6,719 nt of DNA from Ardenticatenales bacterium (GCA_013139935.1 WSZX01000283.1:1-6719); one strand, 5' to 3'. Numbered from the stretch's first letter, positions 1-6,460 are shown. Made by a program: numbers and translations. Notes: a model not told the origin generated them from the letters alone.

Positions 1-1323
1 TCCTAGTTCTCCAAGGATCAGCGGGCTAAAGGGAACCCGAAAGGCTCCTACCGCCAACTCTGAAGTCCAACCCGATCCGGGAGCGGGCAGCAGGTCGAAC
101 TTGGGCGTTCGGTGGAACTCGTGAGAGCGCCGGGTGATCGCTTCCCAGATAGACCAACTGTTACCGGGAGCCAATCCCACCGCCACCAGCGCCAATGCAG
201 GCAAGCCAGCAACCGTTCGCCGCAGCCAGTTCGGATAGAGCGCCCGTTGCGAAATGAGAAAGAGCAGCGGTTGCCCAAGCCCGGCAAGGCCTAGCCAGGG
301 TAGCAGGGAAGAAAAGCCATATCCCCAATACAGCAGAGGGGGCAGCAGCAACAGCAACCCCAACATCAACGGGTGCGCCAGGTAGCCGGTCATGGAGATG
401 AGCGCATAAACGCGGGCCAAGAGAGAATGGCGCCGGCTGGCAAGGATCGGGCGCCAGTATTTCCCTACACACTGGAGCGATCCCTTTGCCCAGCGCGCCT
501 GTTGGGCTTTGAAGGCGGTCATCTGTGGGGGCAGCTCGGCCGGAGAGATGACGTCATGCAGAAAAAGAAAGCGCCAGCCCTTCAACTGCGCACGGGTGCT
601 CAGGTCCAGGTCTTCGCACACAGTGTCGGCCTTCCATCCCCCGGCGGCGCGGGCGCACTCGGCGCGCCACACCCCGGCCGAACCGTTGAATTTCGGGAAT
701 AGGTCTGCCCGGTGCCGCACCAGTTGTTCAATGGCAAAGTGCTTGTCCAGCGAGATCGCCTGAGCCCGGGTGAGGAGCGTATAGTCAGCGTTCAGGTGCC
801 CCCAACGGGTCTGTACCATCCCCAGATCGGGGTTGCTCAGAAAATGGGGAATAGTCTGCCCCAGAAAAGCCGGCTGGGGAAGGAAATCGGCGTCAAACAC
901 GGCGATGAACTCTCCCCTGGCTCGCTGCAGCCCAACCTGAAGCGCTCCCGCCTTGAAGCCGTCCCTCGCCGGCCGGTGGATCAACTCGATATCGACCCCC
1001 GTGGCCTGGTGATGAGCCACCCGCTCGGCCGCCAGCGCCGTTGTTCCATCGGTGGAATCATCCAGCACCTGGATGTGCAGCCGGTCGAGCGGATAGTCCA
1101 GCGCCACGGCGGCATCGATCAGCCGCTCGATAACCAGCGGTTCATTGTAGACCGGCAACTGTACGGTGATACGCGGCGCGCCGGTGACCTGCAACGGGCC
1201 CGGGTGAGGGACAGAGTCATGCTGGTGCCGCAGATAGAGCCAGAGTGTGAGGAACCCCGTCAGTCCATAGACCGCCAGCCCCAGGGCCGCCAGGAGGTAG
1301 AGCCCGCCCAATAGATGAATCAT
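1..1323 (-). CDS. Processive family 2 glycosyltransferase, cellulose synthase-like/mannan synthase-like (3' end cut by window)
   Basis: This is a membrane enzyme expected to polymerise or add sugars from a nucleotide-sugar donor on the cytoplasmic face. All 441 visible codons are open, and the C-terminus lies beyond the left edge. An N-terminal hydrophobic segment (about residues 4-32) precedes the GT-A catalytic domain. That domain shows QLPVYNE (55-61), LDDSTDGT (87-94, first Asp), DAD (144-146, metal-binding DxD), ED (237-238, catalytic Asp) and QQARW (274-278, the QxxRW motif of processive enzymes). MVQTRWGHLN and FNGSAGVWR also match this subgroup. Hydrophobic helices follow at about 303-336, 340-358 and 370-386, then EFHRTPKF (402-409), a motif common near the end of these enzymes. 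The ATG overlaps the stop of the DUF951 gene as ATGA, so coupled translation is likely. The usual TED triplet reads CED here. The family is sure; the sugar and the product (mannan, glucan or a glycolipid) cannot be told from sequence. Confidence 0.93.
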   Translation of the reverse strand, partial: MIHLLGGLYLLAALGLAVYGLTGFLTLWLYLRHQHDSVPHPGPLQVTGAPRITVQLPVYNEPLVIERLIDAAVALDYPLDRLHIQVLDDSTDGTTALAAERVAHHQATGVDIELIHRPARDGFKAGALQVGLQRARGEFIAVFDADFLPQPAFLGQTIPHFLSNPDLGMVQTRWGHLNADYTLLTRAQAISLDKHFAIEQLVRHRADLFPKFNGSAGVWRAECARAAGGWKADTVCEDLDLSTRAQLKGWRFLFLHDVISPAELPPQMTAFKAQQARWAKGSLQCVGKYWRPILASRRHSLLARVYALISMTGYLAHPLMLGLLLLLPPLLYWGYGFSSLLPWLGLAGLGQPLLFLISQRALYPNWLRRTVAGLPALALVAVGLAPGNSWSIWEAITRRSHEFHRTPKFDLLPAPGSGWTSELAVGAFRVPFSPLILGELG

Positions 1324-1571
1324 CCCTCTTTGCCACCGGCCGCAGGGGCATCCCCGGAATCCGTACCGTGCGTCGAAGCCCGTGTGATAATGGTCTTGAG
1401 TCGCTTATTGAACTTTCCGCGCTGCAGCAGCACCCGCCGGCCGCAGGTCGTGCACACGAGTCCAATGTCGGTGCCCAGCCGGACTATGCGCCACTCATAG
1501 CCGCCGCATGGGTGTGGCTTGCGCAAACGCACCATGTCATCCAGGTGAATCTCGGGTACCGTCTTTGCCAT
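1320..1571 (-). CDS. DUF951 family protein (83 aa)
   Basis: This is a small, presumably cytoplasmic protein of the uncharacterised DUF951 family; its function is unknown. The core runs from about residue 8 to 62 and has the family hallmark VRLRKPHPCGGYEW (14-27), then RLGTDIGL, a CTTCGRRV block (40-47) and a basic segment ending KRLKTII. Cys22, Cys40 and Cys43 could bind a metal, with 40/43 forming a CxxC; this is inference. The last 20 or so residues are a Gly/Ala/Ser-rich tail that looks disordered. The start is chosen because family members keep about 12 residues before the KPHPCG motif; no clear Shine-Dalgarno precedes it. It is the first gene of a unit with the glycosyltransferase, whose ATG overlaps its TGA. 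A promoter with a perfect TATAAT lies about 65 bases upstream. Confidence 0.9.
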   Translation of the reverse strand: MAKTVPEIHLDDMVRLRKPHPCGGYEWRIVRLGTDIGLVCTTCGRRVLLQRGKFNKRLKTIITRASTHGTDSGDAPAAGGKEG

Positions 1572-1636
1572 CGTGTGTCAGGAGTTGGGGCACCTATCGA
1601 TCAACTTGCTGATTACCCAGCCGCGTGCCGGCCGAG

Positions 1637-1664
1637 ATTATAACACACGGCAGGGTCAGGTCTA
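1637..1664 (-). promoter_or_regulatory. Sigma-70-type promoter of the DUF951-glycosyltransferase unit
   Basis: Read on the minus strand, TAGACC (1664-1659, 4/6 to the -35 consensus) is followed by a 16-base spacer and a perfect TATAAT (1642-1637). The hexamer is preceded by TG plus one base, an extended -10. Transcription would start near 1630, giving a leader of about 58 bases before the DUF951 ATG. Confidence 0.65.
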
Positions 1665-1805
1665 GCCCCGCCCGCAATCGCCAGCAACTCTCAATGTGGC
1701 AGGTTGGGGACACCCAAGCGCGCAGGGGGCGCCTCCGCAGAGCGTCATGGACGCCAGGTCCGCATTTCTTTGCCCGTTCGCGGCCTGGGGCGTAGAAACA
1801 CGTAT

Positions 1806-1847
1806 GGGGTTCGTGTGGGGTGGCAGGGAAGATGGGGAGGTGACGGG
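1806..1847 (+). other. Canonical G-quadruplex motif upstream of the methyltransferase promoter
   Basis: Five G-tracts lie on the plus strand: GGGG 1806-1809, GGGG 1817-1820, GGG 1826-1828, GGGG 1834-1837 and GGG 1845-1847. The loops are 7, 5, 5 and 7 bases, which satisfies the usual G3+N1-7 rule with one spare tract. It ends 45 bases before the -35 box of the plus-strand promoter. The motif is seen directly; folding and regulatory effect are inference. Confidence 0.5.
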
Positions 1848-1850
1848 AGA

Positions 1851-1882
1851 GAGGCAGAGGGCCGGCGCCTCACTTGTTTTTC
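1851..1882 (+). terminator. Weak terminator-like hairpin with T-rich tail
   Basis: GAGGC (1851-1855) can pair with GCCTC (1867-1871) across an 11-base loop, followed by ACTTGTTTTTCT. The stem is only 5 bp, so an intrinsic terminator is doubtful. If real, it would stop stray plus-strand transcription before the methyltransferase promoter that begins 11 bases later. Confidence 0.22.
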
Positions 1883-1892
1883 TACACCCTGC

Positions 1893-1921
1893 TTGACTCA
1901 CCATGGGATTGTCTCTACAAT
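1893..1921 (+). promoter_or_regulatory. Near-consensus sigma-70 promoter of the methyltransferase-protease operon
   Basis: TTGACT (1893-1898, 5/6 to -35) and TACAAT (1916-1921, 5/6 to -10) are separated by exactly 17 bases. The predicted transcription start is near 1928, giving a leader of about 30-40 bases that contains the AAGGAG site. This placement rules out the in-frame ATG at 1903, which lies between the -35 and -10 boxes. Confidence 0.75.
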
Positions 1922-1948
1922 TGCCTGGCTCCCACAACCCGAATGAGC

Positions 1949-1954
1949 AAGGAG
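1949..1954 (+). promoter_or_regulatory. Shine-Dalgarno AAGGAG
   Basis: AAGGAG lies 11 bases before the ATG at 1966 and only 2 bases before the in-frame ATG at 1957. A 2-base gap is too short for normal initiation, so 1966 is preferred, although 11 is at the long end. The protein differs by only three residues between the two. Confidence 0.6.
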
Positions 1955-1965
1955 ACATGGTCCAT

Positions 1966-2901
1966 ATGAGCACCGATCTGCGCGAACGCCTACTGGCCGG
2001 CGATATCCTGGTGGCTGATGGAGCCACCGGCACGCTTCTCATGGCAGCCGGGCTGCCATCAGGCACTCCGCCCGAGGTATGGAACATTGAGCGACCAGAG
2101 CAGATTCTTGCACTCCATGACGCGTATCTGGACGCCGGATCGCAGATCATCCTGACCAACTCTTTCGGGGGAAGCCGGATCAAGCTGGGGTTGGTGGGAT
2201 ATGGTGATCGCGCGCCCGAGTTCAGCCGCTCTGCGGCCGCTCTGGCTCGCAGAGCGGCCGGCGGGCGGGCGTATATCGCCGGTGATATCGGCCCAACCGG
2301 CGCACTGATGGCCCCCCTGGGCAAACTGACTTTTGCAGAGGCGGTAGAGACCTTCTCGGAGCAAGCCCGCGCGCTCGCAGAAGGTGGCGCGGACCTGATC
2401 TGGATAGAGACAATGATGGATCTGGAAGAAGCGCGAGCCGCGGTTGCGGGCGCCAGAGAAGCTACCGACCTGCCGGTCTTTTGCTCGCTCAGTTTTGGAC
2501 CCCGAGGCCGCACCATGATGGGGATCCGGGCGAGCCAGGCGGCCGAGGAGCTATGGCCCATGGGACTCGCCGCCATCGGAGCAAATTGCGGCGATGGAAT
2601 AGATGTCATCGAGCCGGTCCTTAGACAGATGCGCCAAGTCTTGCCCGATGCTCCTCTCATCGCCAAGCCGAATGCAGGCATGCCGAGGTTGGTGGGAGAC
2701 CAGACGGTGTATGACATGGAACCTTCCGATTTCGGCGAGCATGTGTCCGAATTCATCGCGCTGGGCGCCCGGGTGGTGGGCTCTTGCTGTGGCAGCAACC
2801 CGGCTCACATCACGGCGACGGCCGCGGCGATGCACAAGGCCATGGCAGACAGGGGGTCTGACATCCCTCCGGCCGCGCCAGTCGAAACCAGAGACGGATG
2901 A
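1966..2901 (+). CDS. Homocysteine S-methyltransferase family protein (betaine-homocysteine methyltransferase/MetH N-domain type)
   Basis: This is a zinc-dependent cytoplasmic enzyme expected to pass a methyl group to the thiol of homocysteine, forming methionine. The 311 residues form a single homocysteine-binding barrel: VADGATGTLL (16-25), PEVWN (36-40), TNSFGG (64-69), GDIGPTG (106-112), IETMMDLEEA (147-156), GANCGDG (205-211) and GSCCG (272-276). The three zinc ligands Cys208, Cys274 and Cys275 are all present. The length fits a stand-alone domain with no cobalamin, folate or reactivation domain, so the methyl donor (betaine, S-methylmethionine, or a methylated corrinoid or folate partner) cannot be named. 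The start at 1966 is set by the promoter and AAGGAG; 1957 is the alternative. The stop overlaps the ATG of the M50 protease gene. Family assignment is firm; substrate is open. Confidence 0.92.
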   Translation: MSTDLRERLLAGDILVADGATGTLLMAAGLPSGTPPEVWNIERPEQILALHDAYLDAGSQIILTNSFGGSRIKLGLVGYGDRAPEFSRSAAALARRAAGGRAYIAGDIGPTGALMAPLGKLTFAEAVETFSEQARALAEGGADLIWIETMMDLEEARAAVAGAREATDLPVFCSLSFGPRGRTMMGIRASQAAEELWPMGLAAIGANCGDGIDVIEPVLRQMRQVLPDAPLIAKPNAGMPRLVGDQTVYDMEPSDFGEHVSEFIALGARVVGSCCGSNPAHITATAAAMHKAMADRGSDIPPAAPVETRDG

Positions 2902-3803
2902 GCGCCATCACCGCCCTTTTCACCGGCGTCACGCTGGTTCTCCTGGCACTCAGTGTGCACGAGTTTGCCCACGCGTGGACGGCCAACTATCTGGGGGATC
3001 CGACCGCCCGCTACCGGGGCCGGGTCACGCTGGACCCGCTGGCCCACCTGGACCCCATCGGCACGATGATGATCTTATTCACCGCGGTGGCCGGCGTCGG
3101 CATTGGCTGGGGGCGACCGGTCCCGGTCGTACCCGCCAATTTCCGCAAGAACCCGCCGCTCGGGATGGCAATCACCTCCGGCGCGGGGCCGCTCAGCAAC
3201 CTGGTTCAAGCCTTGATCGCCGGAGCCCTGGCTCGCGCGGTCGCAGCCGGATTCCCGATCTTGCCTTCCGCGGTCGTCACTGCCAGCCGGCTGCTCACGG
3301 TCCTGGCCGGAGGGGCAACGCTGGCGGCCGGTGGAGGCTTGCTCTACCTATGGTATCGCCAGCGCGCTTCCGCTTCCGCGAAACCCGGTTCGTATGGCGA
3401 CTTTTCTTGGCGCGTGGTGGACCCTGGCGTGAGCGATCCCTGGTGGCAGAACGAGGAGACTCTCAAGCAATCGGTTCGCGTCGGAATGGGCGGGGTACTG
3501 CTTTTCGGGTTCCTGGTCAGTCCGGAAGGAACGCTGGTAACGGCCGTCTATATCAATATCGCGCTCGCTCTATTCAATCTCATCCCCGTCGGCCCGTTGG
3601 ATGGAAATCGAATCCTGCGCGGGCTCTTGGTCAACAACCGGGCGCGGTGGACCTACGACGTGGTCCGTTTCCTCGATCGGATCGAGCCCCACGGCGGAAT
3701 GATCCTGCTGGGCATCCTCTTCCTGGATCGGATCGTTCCGATCCTCAGCCTGCCGCTATGGGGTGGCACCGAGCTCATTGCCCGGACGATCCTGGGCGGC
3801 TAG
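2898..3803 (+). CDS. Site-2 protease family membrane metalloprotease (M50)
   Basis: This is a polytopic membrane zinc protease expected to cut substrates within or near the membrane. HEFAH (21-25) in the first helix gives two zinc-binding His and the catalytic Glu22. NLIPVGPLDG (227-236) supplies the third ligand, Asp235. Between them lie GWGRPVPVVPANFR (70-83), close to the family GKPVPVNPYNFR motif, and GAGPLSNL (95-102). Hydrophobic helices lie at about 3-20, 55-70, 94-115, 123-153, 196-230 and 267-285. Relatives of this compact type are about 210-230 aa; this one has 301 because of an enlarged region of roughly 115-200. That region holds one or two extra hydrophobic stretches and a polar, Trp-containing segment. 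There is no PDZ domain. It starts on the ATGA overlap with the methyltransferase gene and has only a weak ribosome site, so coupling is likely. The substrate is unknown. Confidence 0.92.
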   Translation: MSAITALFTGVTLVLLALSVHEFAHAWTANYLGDPTARYRGRVTLDPLAHLDPIGTMMILFTAVAGVGIGWGRPVPVVPANFRKNPPLGMAITSGAGPLSNLVQALIAGALARAVAAGFPILPSAVVTASRLLTVLAGGATLAAGGGLLYLWYRQRASASAKPGSYGDFSWRVVDPGVSDPWWQNEETLKQSVRVGMGGVLLFGFLVSPEGTLVTAVYINIALALFNLIPVGPLDGNRILRGLLVNNRARWTYDVVRFLDRIEPHGGMILLGILFLDRIVPILSLPLWGGTELIARTILGG

Positions 3804-3804
3804 T

Positions 3805-3830
3805 AGTGCGGGCGCCGGCGTCCTAGCACT
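3805..3830 (+). terminator. Probable terminator hairpin after the M50 gene
   Basis: Two bases after the stop, AGTGC (3805-3809) pairs with GCACT (3826-3830), and inside it GGGCG (3810-3814) pairs with CGTCC (3819-3823, one G-T pair) around a CCGG loop. A two-base TA bulge lies on the right arm, giving a 10-bp stem. The tail TTGTTAAG is only partly T-rich, so termination may be incomplete. A small GTTA/TAAC hairpin with a TTCTCGTTTT tail follows at 3832-3855. I see no convincing terminator for the convergent mutS2 gene in 3804-3914. Confidence 0.45.
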
Positions 3831-3914
3831 TGTTAAGAAATAACTTCTCGTTTTGGATGGTGAATCAGGTGCACTCCGGGGCCACAAAAGGCCAAGTTGT
3901 TTTTGAACAAGTAC

Positions 3915-6350
3915 CTAGTCGCACACCAGGTGCGCCACCGTTACCCCCCACCCCCCTTCGCCGTCCTTGCCGTCCTCGATCCGCTGCACGTGTGGATGGC
4001 TTTTGAGCGCCTCTCGCACGGCCGAACGCAACCGACCGGTCCCTTTGCCGTGTATGATGCGTACCCAGGGCACGTTGGACAACAGGGCCGAGTCCAGAAA
4101 ACCATCTAGCCTCCCCAGCGCCCCCTCCACTCGCTCGCCGCGCATGTCCAGTTCCAGTTTGGCAGTGACAGCCTGCCTGGCCATTGAGCGCGGTAGGTCG
4201 CGGGCCGGCGGCGCGGGCGCGCTCGGCCGCCATTCCAGTTCCTCCTGAGAAGCACGGGTACGCAGCCGGCCGATCTGCACTTCGGCCTGCGCCCCACCTA
4301 GCGAGAGCACCGTTCCCTCCACCGCCAGCGACTTGACCCAGACCGTGTCACCAATCTGCAACGGCCGCCCGGACCTTTCATCCTCAATACCGCCCACCAC
4401 CGGGAGCGGCTCGGGTTCGGGCATGACCTCAGCCTCGACTCTTTCCACCTCTTGCCGAAGCCGGCGAATCTCGGTGAGCGGCTTGCCGGCCGCGCTCAAT
4501 TCACGCCGCAGCCGTCGCAGTTCTTCCCGGAAATCCCTCGTCTCGGCCTCAGCCTGAATCCGGGCATCCTGCAGAACCCGCAGCCGTTCCAGGTCAATCT
4601 GCCGCAGCCGTTGTCGTAACTCATCCCGAAGATCGTCCGCTTCGGTCCGCGACCGGGTGGCGGCCGTCGCCTCGGCCTCGGCCTCATCCATGGCTTTGTG
4701 AATCGAGTCGAGCAGATCGTCAGCTCGGTCTCGCGAGTCAGAGATCAGCGCCCGAGCCTCGTCAATGGTCGCCTGATCCAACCCCAGGCGAGCCGCTATG
4801 GCGAAAGCGTTGGAGCGACCCGCCAGCCCGATGCGCAGCCTAAAGGTCGGCGCCAGCGTATCCAGGTCAAACTCGACGCTGGCGTTGGTGACACCGGGTG
4901 TGCCATGACCATACAGCTTGAGTTCGGGGTAATGCGTAGCCACAAACGTGGTCACCCCTCTGTCCCGCAGAACGGTCAAGATCGCGCGGGCCAACGCCGA
5001 CCCCTCAGTAGGATCGGTGCCGGCGCCCAGTTCGTCCAGAACCACCAGGCTGCGCCCGTCCGCCCGGCCCAGAATCTCCACCACGTTCGTCATGTGACCG
5101 GAAAAGGTAGATAGGCTCTGCTCAATGGACTGCTCGTCTCCAATGTCGGCAAAGATGGTCTCAAAGACCGACAGGACCGCTCGATCACAGGGAAGATGCA
5201 GGCCCGATTGGGCCATCAGCGCCAGCAATCCCACCGTCTTAAGCGAGACGGTCTTGCCACCCGTGTTGGGTCCGGTGATCACCACAATGTACGTCTCGTC
5301 GTCCAGTTCCACGTCGATGGGGACCACCGTTGCCGGATCAATCAGAGGATGGCGAGCCTGGATCAGCCGCAGAGTAGAGCCAGGATGGGTGCTAACCGTG
5401 ATCTCATCCCGTGACCCCGCGCCAATCCCGGTGGCAGCGCCCCGTTGTGACCCCGCGTCCCCGGGTCCAAAGGGGACCAGTTCCGGCGCTACCGCACCGG
5501 TGGCCTCGGCGTATCCGGCCTTGGCGAACGCCAGATCGAGCAGCGCCAGGGATTCCACGGTCCACCGGATCGAGTCCGCCTCGTCTGCCACATGAGCCGA
5601 GAGTTCGGCCAGGATGCGCTGCACCTCTTCCTCCTCACGCAAGAGCGCCTGGCGGTAGTCGTTGTTGAGATCCACCGTGTTGAGCGGTTCCAGCCACAGA
5701 GTGGCTCCGCTGGAGGACTGGTCGTGGACAACTCCCCTGATCCGCCCCTTGAAGCTGGATTGCAGCGGGACCACCCACCGCCCGCCCCGCTGGCTGACGA
5801 TTGGCTCTTGCAGATATTGGGCAGAATTGGAACCGAGGAGTCGCTGCAGCTTTTCGTGAATCCGATCCCGAACCAGGCGCATTTCCCGCCGCAGCCGGGC
5901 GAGCTTGGGGCTAGCCCCGTCCAGCACCGCTCCCTGGTCATCCAGGGCACGGTCGATGGCCTGCGTCAAAGCCGGACACTCGGTGAGCCCGCGCGCCATC
6001 TGCGCCAGCAGGGGGAACTCGTGGTCTCCCCCCAGGATCGTCTTCTTAAGCCGGGCGGCCGCGACAAGGGTCTGGCGCACCTGGAGCAGATCCTGGGGAA
6101 GCAGGGTGACGCCCCGAGTGGCCCTGGCGGCCATCTGGCGCACGTCGCGCGCCCCGCCAATACTGGCGCCCGGTTTGACGGTCAGCAGCAGGCGGCTCTC
6201 GCTCGTCTCGGCGATCCATCGTTGGGCAACGTCAGGTTGAGCCGCCGGCCGCAAGGCACGCGCCAGTTCCGCCCCGGCCGAAAAGGAAGCATACCCGGCC
6301 AGTTGCTCCAGTATCTTGTCCAGTTCCAGAGTAATGATTGCCTTGTTCAC
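3915..6350 (-). CDS. mutS2: MutS2 (endonuclease/ribosome-rescue ATPase with Smr domain)
   Basis: The family is a dimeric ATPase linked to suppression of recombination and, in Bacillus, to splitting collided ribosomes. The 811 residues show the full MutS2 order. An N-terminal core and clamp include RGGRWVVPLQ (188-197) and HDQSSSGATLWLEP (209-222). The ATPase has Walker A GPNTGGKT (360-367), a DIGDEQSIEQSLSTFSGHM region (402-420), Walker B VVLDELGAGTDPTEG (436-450) and ATHYPELK (471-478). A charged coiled coil spans about 530-642, then a small beta-rich segment (665-700). The C-terminal Smr domain has LDMRGER (734-740) and HGKGTGRLR (767-775). There is no mismatch-recognition domain, unlike MutS. 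A Gly-rich stretch at about 293-318 looks like a family-atypical insert. The start is GTG; an in-frame stop (TAG) five codons upstream leaves no earlier choice, and no Shine-Dalgarno is visible. It converges on the M50 gene with a 111-base gap. Confidence 0.97.
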   Translation of the reverse strand: MNKAIITLELDKILEQLAGYASFSAGAELARALRPAAQPDVAQRWIAETSESRLLLTVKPGASIGGARDVRQMAARATRGVTLLPQDLLQVRQTLVAAARLKKTILGGDHEFPLLAQMARGLTECPALTQAIDRALDDQGAVLDGASPKLARLRREMRLVRDRIHEKLQRLLGSNSAQYLQEPIVSQRGGRWVVPLQSSFKGRIRGVVHDQSSSGATLWLEPLNTVDLNNDYRQALLREEEEVQRILAELSAHVADEADSIRWTVESLALLDLAFAKAGYAEATGAVAPELVPFGPGDAGSQRGAATGIGAGSRDEITVSTHPGSTLRLIQARHPLIDPATVVPIDVELDDETYIVVITGPNTGGKTVSLKTVGLLALMAQSGLHLPCDRAVLSVFETIFADIGDEQSIEQSLSTFSGHMTNVVEILGRADGRSLVVLDELGAGTDPTEGSALARAILTVLRDRGVTTFVATHYPELKLYGHGTPGVTNASVEFDLDTLAPTFRLRIGLAGRSNAFAIAARLGLDQATIDEARALISDSRDRADDLLDSIHKAMDEAEAEATAATRSRTEADDLRDELRQRLRQIDLERLRVLQDARIQAEAETRDFREELRRLRRELSAAGKPLTEIRRLRQEVERVEAEVMPEPEPLPVVGGIEDERSGRPLQIGDTVWVKSLAVEGTVLSLGGAQAEVQIGRLRTRASQEELEWRPSAPAPPARDLPRSMARQAVTAKLELDMRGERVEGALGRLDGFLDSALLSNVPWVRIIHGKGTGRLRSAVREALKSHPHVQRIEDGKDGEGGWGVTVAHLVCD

Positions 6351-6359
6351 AGTAAAAAA

Positions 6360-6387
6360 AGTCTAACACAAGTTCGACCGGTGTAAA
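6360..6387 (-). promoter_or_regulatory. Candidate mutS2 promoter, possibly giving a leaderless mRNA
   Basis: On the minus strand TTTACA (6387-6382, 5/6 to -35), a 16-base spacer and TAGACT (6365-6360, 4/6 to -10) are preceded by TG plus one base, an extended -10. The expected start, 6-8 bases after the hexamer, falls at about 6354-6352, two to four bases before the GTG at 6350. An alternative TTGACG at 6399-6394 lacks a good -10 at normal spacing. Confidence 0.45.
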
Positions 6388-6460
6388 GGTTGGCGTCAAC
6401 GAGAGACAGCGAGGTGTCTGGAAACTCAATCACCGTGCAACTCTCCCGCCCTGTTCATCC

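Larger units (their letters stand above)
1665..1892. other. Non-coding spacer between the two divergent promoters
   Basis: I see no gene here. Open frames crossing this stretch are antisense or out-of-frame extensions of neighbouring genes, without family motifs. The only structures noted are a G-rich quadruplex motif (1806-1847) and a weak hairpin followed by a T-rich run (1851-1882), both listed separately. No SAM, cobalamin or other riboswitch fold is evident. A leader riboswitch for the methyltransferase is also unlikely because its promoter lies only about 40 bases upstream of the start. Confidence 0.5.

Noticed and set aside
712..1314. 200-codon plus-strand frame opposite the glycosyltransferase
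   Set aside because: It is antisense to the DxD, ED and QxxRW-bearing catalytic domain; it has no motif of its own.
1903..1965. Longer start of the methyltransferase at ATG 1903
   Set aside because: This ATG lies between the -35 and -10 boxes of a near-consensus promoter and has no ribosome site; the added residues do not resemble the family.
1922..1965. SAM or cobalamin riboswitch in the methyltransferase leader
   Set aside because: The predicted leader is only about 30-40 bases, too short for either fold, and no conserved core was seen upstream.
1662..2798. 378-codon open frame on the minus strand, antisense to the methyltransferase gene
   Set aside because: Its Ser/Pro/Arg-rich composition and lack of any motif are typical of an antisense shadow in GC-rich DNA; the plus-strand gene has clear family motifs and a promoter.
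2603..3826. 407-codon plus-strand frame spanning the methyltransferase and protease genes
   Set aside because: It overlaps two motif-bearing genes in another frame, is Arg/Pro/Gly-rich and lacks its own start signals.
3881..3914. GGCC-loop-GGCC and TTGTT/AACAA pairs as a mutS2 terminator
   Set aside because: Stems are only 4-5 bp and no T-tract follows on the minus strand.
5592..6386. 264-codon plus-strand frame antisense to mutS2
   Set aside because: The reverse strand encodes conserved MutS2 residues throughout; the frame has no family motif.
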